From the NCBI GenBank assembly GCA_007280515.1, contig QYPL01000002.1, positions 1-64,000 on the forward strand: DNA of 64,000 nt, in the 5' to 3' direction. Below are positions 45,482-54,284 of the stretch, piece by piece. Position numbers and translations under genes: made by a program. Source of the DNA: Sediminibacterium sp. (GTDB lineage: Bacteria > Bacteroidota > Bacteroidia > Chitinophagales > Chitinophagaceae). Position 1 is the first letter of the stretch. Each line of letters begins with the position of its first letter. The notes under the pieces are model-generated. The model saw only the letters and a list, made by a program, of their open reading frames with translations, was not told the DNA's origin and ran no database searches.

Positions 45482-46210
45482 ATGAGTATAATGGGGAAAA
45501 TTCATCCTGTTGCTTTTATTGAAACCTTCTCCCTTTTTTGGTGGCAATGCATTATTATAGTTATTCTTATCATTACTATTATAGTAAGAATACCCTTGCA
45601 TTTTAAAAAAATTAAACCTAAAACCTACGGTAATTTTATTGCCTTATTTTTTGCTATTAGTTATATCATAGAAAATTATTACGTTTATTCAACAGGGTAC
45701 TGGAACTTACAACAAAGCTTACCTTTTCATTTATGTAGTATTAGTTATTTTTTATGCATAGTCACACTCATTAATTATAGGCAATGGTTGGCCGAATGCC
45801 TTTACTACTGGGGCTTAGCCGGTGGCATACATGCTTTACTCACCCCAGAATTTACAGTAGGTATGGAAGGTTATAATTTTTATGCCTACTTTATTGACCA
45901 CGGAGGTTTGCTATTAGTTATTATATACATGATTGTTCATTTCAAGTTTGTACCCCGACCAAAATCTTGGTTATGGGTATTAGGCTACACGCAATTAGTA
46001 GCCATTGGTGTAGGTATCATAAATTATACAGTGGGTGCTAACTATATGTATTTATCGGCCAAGCCAGCAGTAAGTAACCCTTTTGTAATAGGAGAATGGC
46101 CTTATTATATTTTAGTATTAGAAGCTGTTGCCTTAGTACATTTCTTTGTTTTCTATTTACCCTTTGCTAAAAAAAATAAACAAGCTATTAAAGCTCCTCT
46201 ATCCTCTTAG
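45482..46210 (+). CDS. YwaF/TIGR02206-type integral membrane protein
   Basis: The 242-residue protein has about six hydrophobic helices and the family landmarks SLPFHLCSISYFLC and the GGIHALLTPEF segment, then YFIDHGGLLLVIIYM and INYTVGANYMYL. This pattern is that of the YwaF or TIGR02206 family of unknown function. I choose ATG 45482, eight bases after the DUF1080 stop; a longer frame would overlap it. Conserved His residues in two helices suggest a metal or proton site, but no role is known. The 3' end overlaps the HAD gene on the other strand by 23 bases. Confidence 0.75.
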   Translation: MSIMGKIHPVAFIETFSLFWWQCIIIVILIITIIVRIPLHFKKIKPKTYGNFIALFFAISYIIENYYVYSTGYWNLQQSLPFHLCSISYFLCIVTLINYRQWLAECLYYWGLAGGIHALLTPEFTVGMEGYNFYAYFIDHGGLLLVIIYMIVHFKFVPRPKSWLWVLGYTQLVAIGVGIINYTVGANYMYLSAKPAVSNPFVIGEWPYYILVLEAVALVHFFVFYLPFAKKNKQAIKAPLSS

Positions 46211-46529
46211 CCTTATCATCTATCACTAAATCGAAGTTGGGTTTAGTGGGGCCTCCGTTGGGGTCGTAGCCCGTAATTAAGTCATGAAACTTGCAGCCCC
46301 ATTTATTAAGCTGTTCTAAAGTAAGGCCTCTTAAGTCTCGCTTTGAGCTTTCGCCCCTGCCTGTCCAATAGGTAATATGCCAGCCTTCATCGTATAGTTT
46401 ATTAATCTTAGCCACATTTTCAAAATTAGGCTCGGCCAACTCATAAACACGCTTCTCTACATAAAAGCAGATAGTTTCATCTATATCTATTAGCGCTTTC
46501 TTCGAACCAAACCTTTTAGACTCAATCAT
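46188..46529 (-). CDS. Small HAD-superfamily phosphatase-like protein
   Basis: The 113-residue cytoplasmic protein carries HAD motif I as LIDIDET (Asp15 nucleophile, Asp17 acid), motif II as TYWTGRG, and a late acidic motif LVIDDKAK for metal. It lacks a cap domain, as do minimal HAD phosphatases of the phosphatase-nucleotidase kind. The substrate could be a phosphorylated sugar or nucleotide. Its end overlaps the YwaF-type gene. The 211 bases to its right (46530-46740) are AT-rich; I see no gene there. Confidence 0.75.
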   Translation of the reverse strand: MIESKRFGSKKALIDIDETICFYVEKRVYELAEPNFENVAKINKLYDEGWHITYWTGRGESSKRDLRGLTLEQLNKWGCKFHDLITGYDPNGGPTKPNFDLVIDDKAKRIEEL

Positions 46530-46740
46530 TGTATTTGTTTTTAGTGATTAACTATTACAAATCTAGATGAAATAAATTATTTATAGTCTGCAATTTTAAT
46601 TTTAAATAAAAGCTAGCATAATATATTTATACCCAATAATTAATTTTTAAAACATAATTTAGAATATTTTCTACTATTTTAGATAGCAAAATCTTAAACT
46701 ATTTTAACCATAAATTATACAGAAAATCATAATTTTAATT

Positions 46741-47664
46741 ATGAAAAAGATAATTACCCTATTGGCAACTGTAATTTTTATTACGCCAACAAATTCTCAG
46801 TCGAATTTAATTACGCTGGAAACAGAAAATAATGCAGACGGCTCTGTTACTATTAATGCAAATAACCTAGCATCCACAAGATATACTGTTAAAGTAAATT
46901 TTATAAGTCTAACTGGATTTTTAAATACCGGCATTTCGAATCCCTATATAAATAGTATTGGTACAGGAAAAATTCAAGTCACAAAACTAACCCCAGACAA
47001 AAATGCAGGTTCACGTTCATTAGGTTATACTTATTCTTATTATGCAGGTATGGCCTATCGAAAACCACCTTCTAATTTCACACATTACTTACTACCCATT
47101 AGTGTTGGCAAAACAACAAAAGTGACTAAGGTAGAGGAATTGAGAATTATTTTAGGTCAAAAATCTGAAGCCGCCTATTATTCACAAGCATTTAGCTATA
47201 CTCTTGGAGATACCATTTGTGCCACTAGGGCTGGGTATGTATACAATATTAATGATGAACTAAAACAAGGCGAAGGTGGGAATACTGTTTTCACCGACAA
47301 TCGAAATAAAATATATATCGAACACAAGGATGGCACATTGGGATATTATACTATTTTATCCCCCATTAATTGTTTAGTTCAAAATGGAGACTTCGTAATT
47401 CCAGGACAAGCTATCGCTGTATTTAATAAGGAATCTGAAAATTACAGAATACTTTTTTCAGTAGTTTATTTAGATGAAGAAAAAATAAGGGCAGAAAAAG
47501 CTACGGATGTTTACAATACCATGTCCACCAATTTCTATTTAAACGAAAATGCAAATTCAACAATGTTAATTGAAAATCAGAAGTATGAATCTGTAAGATC
47601 TATAGAAATTGTAACCGAGGAATTAAGCAAAAGAGAAAAGAAAAAATTTGGTTTTATAAATTAA
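46741..47664 (+). CDS. Exported M23-like (LytM) protein with lost catalytic residues
   Basis: The 307-residue protein has a signal peptide ending PTNSQ and a C-terminal half with LytM/M23 beta-hairpin features: GDTICATRAGYVYNIND, KIYIEHKDGTLGYYTIL and VQNGDFVIPGQAIAVF. The zinc residues of active M23 peptidases (HxxxD, and the closing HLHF) are not present; the last position reads YRILFSV. An inactive, scaffold-like role resembling EnvC or NlpD is therefore likelier than cell-wall cleavage. The N-terminal half resembles no family I recognise. It stands alone between the HAD gene and the second acylase. Confidence 0.65.
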   Translation: MKKIITLLATVIFITPTNSQSNLITLETENNADGSVTINANNLASTRYTVKVNFISLTGFLNTGISNPYINSIGTGKIQVTKLTPDKNAGSRSLGYTYSYYAGMAYRKPPSNFTHYLLPISVGKTTKVTKVEELRIILGQKSEAAYYSQAFSYTLGDTICATRAGYVYNINDELKQGEGGNTVFTDNRNKIYIEHKDGTLGYYTILSPINCLVQNGDFVIPGQAIAVFNKESENYRILFSVVYLDEEKIRAEKATDVYNTMSTNFYLNENANSTMLIENQKYESVRSIEIVTEELSKREKKKFGFIN

Positions 47665-47734
47665 GCATTTTATTAAGCATAGCTTCAGAAGCATGCCGAT
47701 AGATAGTACTTTAAAGCATGATAATGAATAAGTA

Positions 47735-47750
47735 GCTTAGGTCTAAGCTT
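47735..47750. repeat. Short inverted repeat in gap before acylase gene
   Basis: AGCTTA (47735-47740) and TAAGCT (47745-47750) are inverted around GGTC; including the G/C of the loop gives a 7-base repeat. It lies 76 bases before the acylase start in an otherwise empty gap (47665-47825). Role unknown; an operator is possible. Confidence 0.25.
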
Positions 47751-47825
47751 AAAAAAGTGTTATTTAGCAGATATTTTCTATAAATTACACCGGTCAAATT
47801 ATAATTAAGCCTAAATATCTCTATC

Positions 47826-49901
47826 ATGCGTACTTTCCTTTTATCTGTTTGTATTTTATTACAACAATTTGCTATTGCTCAATCAAGTACTGAGCCCCTT
47901 ATTCGTACCGATAAAATTACCATTGCTAGAGATACTTATGGAGTGCCACATATATTTGCTCCCACCGACCCTGAAGTGGCCTATGGCCTGGCCTGGGCAC
48001 ATGCCGAAGACGATTTTACCACTATTCAAACCCTTATTTTAACAGGTAAAGGAAAATTGGCTACCTATTTAGGTGCTAAAGGAGCACCCGTTGATTATGT
48101 ATTTGGTTTATTAAATACAAAGGCCACTGTACTTGCTCAAATAAATAGCTTAGACCCTAGATTAATTTTACTAGTAAAAGGTTATTTAGCAGGCTTAGAA
48201 GCATTTGCTAAAGCGCATCCCGATAAAGTTTTAAATAAAAATGTATTTCCCATTACTATTGAAGACTATTTAGCTACTACTGTTTTTTCAGTTGCTGTTT
48301 TTTGTGGAGTGGATAGAACCTTACCTAAAATACTCAATGGCTCTATTGCACATTTAGCAGGTATGACTGGAGAAGGCTCTAATACGATTGCAGTGCATTC
48401 AAGTAAATCAACAACGGGTGAAAATATGTTGGTGATTAACGCGCATCAACCCATTGAAGGCGCTACTGCTTTTTATGAAGCACATTTACAAAGTGAAGAA
48501 GGCTGGAATATTTTAGGAGGTTTATTTCCAGGCGGTCCCTTAATTTTTCATGGTACTACCCCTAATTTAGCATGGGCACATACCGTTAACTTTCAAGATA
48601 AAATAGATATCTACCAATTAGAAACCGACAAAGCACATAAAGGACAATATAAAGTAGATGGAGAGTGGCTTGCACTAGAAAAAAGAAAAATTAAATTAAG
48701 TATTAAAGGCATTCCTTTTCCTATTTCTAAAATGGCTTATACTTCTATATACGGACCAACCGCTAAAACCCCAGAAGGAAAATATTTTTCGATGCGTTTA
48801 CCTGCCCTTATGGATGCAGGCGCTTTGCAACAATGGTATGCAATGAATAGAGCTACGAATTTTACTGAATTTAAAACAGCAGTGGCGCAGAACCATTTAG
48901 CAATGTTTAATATTATGTATGCCGATAAGTACGATACTATATTTTATATCTCTAGTGGTAAAATGCCTTATCGTAATGCAGATACCAGCTACCATTGGAA
49001 TTCAACGGTGCCGGGCAATACAAGGGCAACGCTATGGACAAAGTTTAAACCTTTAAACGAGTTTCCTCAGTATACCAATCCTAAAAGTGGTTATTTAATA
49101 AACATGAATCACTCTCCTTTTTTAGCCACTGCGGAGAGTGAAAATTTGGACCCTAAAAATTTTGATCCTAAAGATGGTTATGAATTATACCACGACAACA
49201 GAAGCCGTCGTGCCAAGGACTTAATAGACCCACTAGATAAAATTTCTTACGCCGATTTAAAGCGAATCAAATTTGACCGTCAATTACCTTCTACTATTTT
49301 ATTTCCTTATGGCTTTAGGGCAGATACCATGTTTTTAGTAGATGAAAATAAATATCCTGCACTGTCAACAATTATTAAAGCTTTAAAAAATTGGGACCAC
49401 AATACGAATCCTGAAAGTAATGGGGCACTTATTTATAATTTAGCTTATTATGAAATTCCTAAATTAATGGATGGAAGAAAGGATGATAAACTAACCACGC
49501 AAGAAGCCGTTGCTACCTACCAATATATTTATGATTTTTTAATGAAAAATTATAATAGACTTGACGTGAGCTTAGGTGAAATGCAAAGACTGGTAAGAGG
49601 TGATGAGAACTGGCCACAAGGTGGAATGCCCGATGTGCTTGCAGCAGTGCAAACTCAAACCTATGGTGCAGGTCAAAGAAAAATGAATAGTGGGGATGCC
49701 TACATTGAATTTGTTCGTTTCCCTAAGGACGGAGGCCTACCCCTTATTGAATCAGTGAATACTTTTGGAGCAAGCTCTAATAAAGGGGATGCCCATTATG
49801 CCGACCAACGTGCCATGTATCAAGCGCAGCAAGTGAAAAAAATGACCTTAGATAAAAACGAAGTGTTAAAAAATGCAGAGCGTACTTATCATCCTCAATA
49901 G
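47826..49901 (+). CDS. Penicillin-acylase-family (S45) Ntn amidase, second copy
   Basis: The 691-residue protein has a signal peptide ending FAIAQ and S45 acylase features: TIARDTYGVPHIFAPTDPEV at the alpha-chain start, then GEGSNTIAVHSSK where Ser185 should be exposed by self-cleavage as nucleophile. The oxyanion and beta-chain parts follow in INAHQPIEG, FHGTTPNLAWAHTVN and YINMNHSPF-like segments, plus a late FVRFPKDGG. The AHTVN part recalls acyl-homoserine-lactone acylases more than penicillin G acylases. It appears monocistronic. It differs clearly from the copy at 38907, so they probably have different substrates. Confidence 0.87.
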   Translation: MRTFLLSVCILLQQFAIAQSSTEPLIRTDKITIARDTYGVPHIFAPTDPEVAYGLAWAHAEDDFTTIQTLILTGKGKLATYLGAKGAPVDYVFGLLNTKATVLAQINSLDPRLILLVKGYLAGLEAFAKAHPDKVLNKNVFPITIEDYLATTVFSVAVFCGVDRTLPKILNGSIAHLAGMTGEGSNTIAVHSSKSTTGENMLVINAHQPIEGATAFYEAHLQSEEGWNILGGLFPGGPLIFHGTTPNLAWAHTVNFQDKIDIYQLETDKAHKGQYKVDGEWLALEKRKIKLSIKGIPFPISKMAYTSIYGPTAKTPEGKYFSMRLPALMDAGALQQWYAMNRATNFTEFKTAVAQNHLAMFNIMYADKYDTIFYISSGKMPYRNADTSYHWNSTVPGNTRATLWTKFKPLNEFPQYTNPKSGYLINMNHSPFLATAESENLDPKNFDPKDGYELYHDNRSRRAKDLIDPLDKISYADLKRIKFDRQLPSTILFPYGFRADTMFLVDENKYPALSTIIKALKNWDHNTNPESNGALIYNLAYYEIPKLMDGRKDDKLTTQEAVATYQYIYDFLMKNYNRLDVSLGEMQRLVRGDENWPQGGMPDVLAAVQTQTYGAGQRKMNSGDAYIEFVRFPKDGGLPLIESVNTFGASSNKGDAHYADQRAMYQAQQVKKMTLDKNEVLKNAERTYHPQ

Positions 49902-49953
49902 GGTAATAGTACATTCTCAATAGTGCAATAGTTATTTTAAAATAAATAGTAAT

Positions 49954-49989
49954 CAAGAGCAAGTATTACAACAAGAGTAAGTATTACAA
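49954..49989. repeat. 18-base tandem duplication at a gene end
   Basis: Two adjacent 18-base copies (49954-49971 and 49972-49989) differ at one base. The right copy includes the last codon and stop of the minus-strand sugar dehydrogenase; the left copy is beyond the stop. It looks like a small slippage duplication with no effect on the protein. Confidence 0.6.
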
Positions 49990-51255
49990 TCTTGCAGTAA
50001 CAATGCTTCTATCTAAGAAGGCCTTAGTATCGTAGATAATAGTTTTATCTGAGCGCTTCAGGCTTGCATAATCCAATGACTTGAAAAAATCGTGGGCTAC
50101 TACAAGTACAATCACATCATATTCTCCCAAGGCAGTCACTAAATCAATAGCATATTTTTGCTTCACTTCTACAGCATTGGCATAAGGGTCAAAGGCATCT
50201 ACCTCCATTCCCGTTGCTATAAGCTGAGCATGTATTTCAAAGGCTTTTGAATTTCTGATATCAGGGCAGTTCTCTTTAAAACTTACGCCTAGTATTAATG
50301 CCTTAGCGCCTTTAGTGGCAATACCATTAACAGTTAATAACTGCATTAATTTTTCAGTCACAAAGGTTCCCATTTGATCATTCACATTTCTTCCCGATAA
50401 AATAACCTGCGGATGATAACCTAAGCTTGAAGCCTTATGCGCTAAATAATAAGGATCTACTCCAATACAATGTCCACCCACTAAGCCTGGCTTAAAGGGT
50501 AAAAAATTCCATTTTGTAGCAGCTGCTTCTAAGACCTCATGGGTATCAATACCCATTCTATCAAATATGAGTGCTAGCTCATTTACAAAAGAAATATTTA
50601 TATCGCGTTGTGCATTTTCAATAGACTTAGCAGCCTCCGCCACTTTAATACTAGACACTTTAAAAGTACCCGCTGTTATAATGCTTGCATAGAGCGCGTC
50701 TACCTTATTAGCCATCTCAGGTGTAGAACCCGATGTAAGTTTTTTAATAGTAGTAAGTGTATGTACTTTATCGCCTGGATTAATTCTTTCAGGCGAATAG
50801 CCGCAATAAAAATCTTTATTAAATACTAAACCACTTTGTTTTTCTAAAATAGGCACGCAGTCTTCTTCGGTGCAACCAGGATACACTGTGCTTTCATAAA
50901 TAACTAAGTCCCCTTTTTTTAAAACCGAACCTATCATAGAACTTGCTTCTAATAATGATTTTAAGTTAGGGCGTTTATCTGCATCAACCGGAGTAGGCAC
51001 TGTTACAATAAATATAGTAGCCTCTTTAATAGAACTAAGCGAACGCGTAAATTGTAAATGTGTAGCGTTTTTAATTTCAGCTTCTGTACATTCTAAAGTA
51101 TGGTCCTTGCCATTCTCTAAATCACTTACCCTTGCTTCATTAATATCAAAACCAATAACAGTATACTGCTTAGCAAAAGCAAGCGCTAAAGGTAAGCCTA
51201 CATAACCCAGGCCTACTATGGCAATGGTGGGTGTTATGGTTGAGTTTTGATTCAT
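49984..51255 (-). CDS. UDP-sugar 6-dehydrogenase (TviB/WbpO-like)
   Basis: The 423-residue NAD-dependent enzyme oxidises the C6 of a nucleotide sugar. It opens with IAIVGLGYVGLPLALAFA, continues with YESTVYPGCTEEDC and GYSPERINPGDK, and carries the catalytic Cys in GGHCIGVDPYYLAHK. A Rossmann C-domain follows (LGVSFKENCPDIRNSK). The TviB/WbpO group usually makes UDP-N-acetylgalactosaminuronic acid or a related uronate for surface polysaccharide. No glycosyltransferase or epimerase gene is adjacent, so its pathway is elsewhere. It is in the cytoplasm. The 24-base gap to the DUF1684 gene suggests co-transcription. Confidence 0.88.
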   Translation of the reverse strand: MNQNSTITPTIAIVGLGYVGLPLALAFAKQYTVIGFDINEARVSDLENGKDHTLECTEAEIKNATHLQFTRSLSSIKEATIFIVTVPTPVDADKRPNLKSLLEASSMIGSVLKKGDLVIYESTVYPGCTEEDCVPILEKQSGLVFNKDFYCGYSPERINPGDKVHTLTTIKKLTSGSTPEMANKVDALYASIITAGTFKVSSIKVAEAAKSIENAQRDINISFVNELALIFDRMGIDTHEVLEAAATKWNFLPFKPGLVGGHCIGVDPYYLAHKASSLGYHPQVILSGRNVNDQMGTFVTEKLMQLLTVNGIATKGAKALILGVSFKENCPDIRNSKAFEIHAQLIATGMEVDAFDPYANAVEVKQKYAIDLVTALGEYDVIVLVVAHDFFKSLDYASLKRSDKTIIYDTKAFLDRSIVTARL

Positions 51256-51279
51256 CTATTTTCAAAGGTAAAGGACCCA

Positions 51280-52170
51280 CTAGTGATTACCATAATTTTT
51301 TTCACCTGCAGGAATTGCTAGTTTTAATCTATTCTGTGGCGGAGGTAAGGGGCAGGTGGCAAATGCTGTAAAAGCACAGGGCGGATTATAAGCTAAATTA
51401 AAATCTATTTCTGTATTGCCTAAAGCATCTGGTTTAGGTATATCAATAAAACGTCCTGCTCCATAAGTAGTTTTGCCTGCAGTTTCATCGGCAAATACAA
51501 TAAAAAATTTTGGTCCTCCTTCGTCAATCACATCTAATGAGTATTCCTTATTATTAATGGTAAACAATAATTTGCCTGCTGTTTTGGTGGCGGTAGTTTG
51601 ACCAAGTACATTGGTAATCATTAATAAGTTTTGTGAAGGCGCCACCATGCTAGCCTTTACACGCCAGATTGAATCAATAGGGAATCGATCTATGCCTTTA
51701 AAATGAACTAAAGTCTTGGCTTCTACATTTCTAAACCTAACCCCTATTTTATCTTCTCTTTTTATAATGGTCCAAGTATAATGAGACCATGACATGGTTA
51801 TAGCTTGCTCATCTTTATAAAATACTTTTACAGGCTTTACTCCATTTACTAATACTCCGTTCACTTTAATAGTATTGTTGGCACTATTCATCCAAAGTAC
51901 AGAATCGCCTTCATAAATAAAGGATCCTAATTCAGCTGGGAATGAGGCATTATTATACCTACAATCACTGCCTTCTTTTTTTCCTATACTATTTGTTCCC
52001 TTATGTAACCAGTAAAGACCTTCTAAATTTAACCAACCCGCAGGTGTTTTTAAATCGGCTATGCGCGCTTTATGCCATTCATTGACAGACTTAGCATAGC
52101 TGTTTATTTTTTGTGCATTCGCTGAAAAAAAGAAGTTTAAAAGCAGTAAAGTGTATAGTATTTTTTTCAT
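51280..52170 (-). CDS. DUF1684 secreted protein
   Basis: The protein has a signal peptide (starting MKKILYTLL and ending SANAQK). I use the ATG at 52170, not the GTG at 52218, because the -7-like octamer at 52218-52225 overlaps that longer start. DUF1684 landmarks are EWHKARIADLKTPAGWLNLE, GLYWLHKGTNSIG, YGAGRFIDIPKP and NLAYNPPCAFTAFATCPLPP, where a Cys pair is a conserved family mark. The family is widespread in Bacteroidota with unknown function. It lies upstream of the UDP-sugar dehydrogenase and is divergent from the S41 protease gene. Confidence 0.83.
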   Translation of the reverse strand: MKKILYTLLLLNFFFSANAQKINSYAKSVNEWHKARIADLKTPAGWLNLEGLYWLHKGTNSIGKKEGSDCRYNNASFPAELGSFIYEGDSVLWMNSANNTIKVNGVLVNGVKPVKVFYKDEQAITMSWSHYTWTIIKREDKIGVRFRNVEAKTLVHFKGIDRFPIDSIWRVKASMVAPSQNLLMITNVLGQTTATKTAGKLLFTINNKEYSLDVIDEGGPKFFIVFADETAGKTTYGAGRFIDIPKPDALGNTEIDFNLAYNPPCAFTAFATCPLPPPQNRLKLAIPAGEKNYGNH

Positions 52171-52217
52171 TTCTTGTTTTGTATTTCTTGGTTGTTTAGC
52201 ATCATTTCTATTGTTCA

Positions 52218-52225
52218 CAAAATTA
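52218..52225 (-). promoter_or_regulatory. Putative -7 element for DUF1684 operon
   Basis: On the minus strand this octamer reads TAATTTTG, a full match to TAnnTTTG. It would start transcription near 52210, about 40 bases before the ATG at 52170, and so rules out the longer GTG start. No clear -33 partner is visible. Confidence 0.4.
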
Positions 52226-52285
52226 AGTTAATTAGAACCTAGTTCCATATAAATTTCTTAAATTTAGGTAGTAAAACATAATAGT

Positions 52286-53713
52286 ATGCAATTAAGAAAA
52301 TTAGTTCTAGGTATTTTAATAATGGGTACAATAGCTTGTAACAAATCGGTTACGACCCTGCCTAATACACCTGTAGTAGATAATACGACTATAACGAAAA
52401 ATACGAACGCCGATGTCAATACCTGGATTCATGAAAGTATGACGGCCTATTATTTATGGAGTGATAAAATGCCAGCAATTTCTAAAACAAATACCAGCAG
52501 TAATCCTATGGATTATTTTTATAGTATTTTATACGATTATAAAACCACCGATCGCTTTTCATGGATTGATAGCAGTTCCGCCAATTTAATAAACCAATTA
52601 AATGGTATTAATACCGTTTTAGGTATTCGGGTGAGTGCTTTTTATACCGACGATACAAAAGTAAATGTGGCCTTGGTGATAGCCTATGTATTAAAAGGAA
52701 GTCCTGCTGAAAAAAATGGATTAAAAAGAGGAGATATTATTTTATCGGTAGATGACCAAACCGTTACTTCCTCTAATTATAGTTCAGTATTACAAAATCA
52801 AACTTTGAAATTAGGCCTAGGTGCTTATAATAATAAAGTATTTAGCAGTACAGGTAAAACTATAACCGTTACTAAAGTGGAATTGCAAACCAATCCTATT
52901 TTACAAGACACGGTTATTAATTGGGCAGGGAAGAAAGTGGGCTATTTTGCCTACTTACAATTCTTAACAAGTTTTGATGATAGTTTAAGAGCGGTATTTG
53001 GTCGGTTTAGAGATAAAGGAGTCAACGAACTTGTGATTGACCTTCGTTATAATGGAGGTGGCTATGTTACCAATTCAGATTTATTAACCACTTTAATAGT
53101 AAAAGACTTAGCAAGCAAAGTAGATAAAGTGATGAATAAAAGACTGTATAACGATGCTTATACTAAGGAAGTAATAAAACAATATGGAGCTGCAGCCCTT
53201 CTCACTAATTTTAAAATGGAGGCTAGTAATATTGGATCCTTAAATAGAGTCTTTGTTTTAACTTCTACTGGTACTGCATCGGCTAGTGAACTTATTATTA
53301 ATAATTTAAAGCCGTTTATGAGTGTCATTTTAATTGGTGATCATACCTATGGTAAAAATGTAGGTTCTTTTACCATTACCGATAACGCCAAAAGATGGAA
53401 CTATGGTTTACAACCCATCACCTTTAAAATATTAAATTCCCAAGACCAATCCGATTACGGAACAGTGAATGGTTTTTTACCAGACTATGCAATAGCAGAT
53501 GATATTTTACCTTATAAATTATTAGGTGACCCCACAGAAACCTACTTAAATAAAGCACTCAATATCATTGGCCCTGTTGCCTATAAGTCCAATGCCATTG
53601 GTAGTGCTATACCAGTTTCAAGAGCCAATAAACTGCAAGCCAATGCTATTTCCGACAATCCTATTCAAGATAAATTGGATATGTTTGATAAGCCTCTAAA
53701 GCGTAAAAACTAG
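52286..53713 (+). CDS. S41-family C-terminal processing-like protease, lipoprotein
   Basis: The 475-residue lipoprotein (lipobox GTIAC) contains an S41 N-terminal helical part (WIHESMTAYYLWSDKMP). A PDZ-like domain follows with GSPAEKNGLKRGDIILSVDD, then the protease core with VNELVIDLRYNGGGYV. The catalytic Ser lies in STGTASASELI and the Lys in HTYGKNVGSF. S41 enzymes cleave unfolded or tagged proteins near their C-termini in the periplasm. The chain continues about 100 residues beyond the core without a recognised domain. It is monocistronic and divergent from DUF1684. Confidence 0.88.
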   Translation: MQLRKLVLGILIMGTIACNKSVTTLPNTPVVDNTTITKNTNADVNTWIHESMTAYYLWSDKMPAISKTNTSSNPMDYFYSILYDYKTTDRFSWIDSSSANLINQLNGINTVLGIRVSAFYTDDTKVNVALVIAYVLKGSPAEKNGLKRGDIILSVDDQTVTSSNYSSVLQNQTLKLGLGAYNNKVFSSTGKTITVTKVELQTNPILQDTVINWAGKKVGYFAYLQFLTSFDDSLRAVFGRFRDKGVNELVIDLRYNGGGYVTNSDLLTTLIVKDLASKVDKVMNKRLYNDAYTKEVIKQYGAAALLTNFKMEASNIGSLNRVFVLTSTGTASASELIINNLKPFMSVILIGDHTYGKNVGSFTITDNAKRWNYGLQPITFKILNSQDQSDYGTVNGFLPDYAIADDILPYKLLGDPTETYLNKALNIIGPVAYKSNAIGSAIPVSRANKLQANAISDNPIQDKLDMFDKPLKRKN

Positions 53714-53776
53714 TTCATAAAACATTCTTTTATCAGCGCTTTGTTTTTTGTATCTTAGGCTTATAAATTAGGCCTT

Positions 53777-54226
53777 ATGAAAAAAATATTGCTGCCATTT
53801 TTAATAATGGTTTCACTACAATTAGTTGCGCAAGAAAAAAATAGCAAAGTACATTTAAACCATACTGCCATTTATGTAATGGATATGGAAAAAACAGGTA
53901 ATTTTTATAGTAAAATTATTGGGCTTGACACCGTACCTGAACCTTTTCATGATGGAAAACATATTTGGTATAAGACAAGCAATCATAGTATGTTACATGT
54001 TATACAGGGTGCTACAGAAAAAAGAGAATACTATAAAAACCAGCATACTTGTTATACAGAGCCTGACTTTAAAGGCTTTATAGAAAAACTAAAAGCAGCA
54101 AATATTTCTTTTGAGGATGTGAGTGGTAATAAAAATGCCATTACTACGCGCGTGGACGGCGTTCATCAAATTTGGTTGCAAGACCCCGATGGTTATTGGT
54201 TAGAAATAAATGATGATAATTATTAA
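53777..54226 (+). CDS. Secreted VOC-superfamily (glyoxalase-like) protein
   Basis: The 149-residue protein has a signal peptide ending LVAQ and one VOC domain: LNHTAIYVMDMEKTGNFYSK at the start, with the metal-site His, and LQDPDGYWLEIND at the end, with the metal-site Glu. VOC proteins range from glyoxalase and dioxygenase to binding proteins; exported members of Bacteroidota are uncharacterised. It precedes the esterase gene by 58 bases and may share its transcript. Confidence 0.83.
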   Translation: MKKILLPFLIMVSLQLVAQEKNSKVHLNHTAIYVMDMEKTGNFYSKIIGLDTVPEPFHDGKHIWYKTSNHSMLHVIQGATEKREYYKNQHTCYTEPDFKGFIEKLKAANISFEDVSGNKNAITTRVDGVHQIWLQDPDGYWLEINDDNY

Positions 54227-54284
54227 TCATCAATAGAAAGGATTAATACTATTTTAAAATAAAATTTTAATAAATAAAAGAGAA

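Noticed and set aside
53740..53758. TTTG plus TATCTTAG before the VOC gene as a promoter
   Set aside because: Spacing between the two parts is only seven bases and the octamer has one mismatch.
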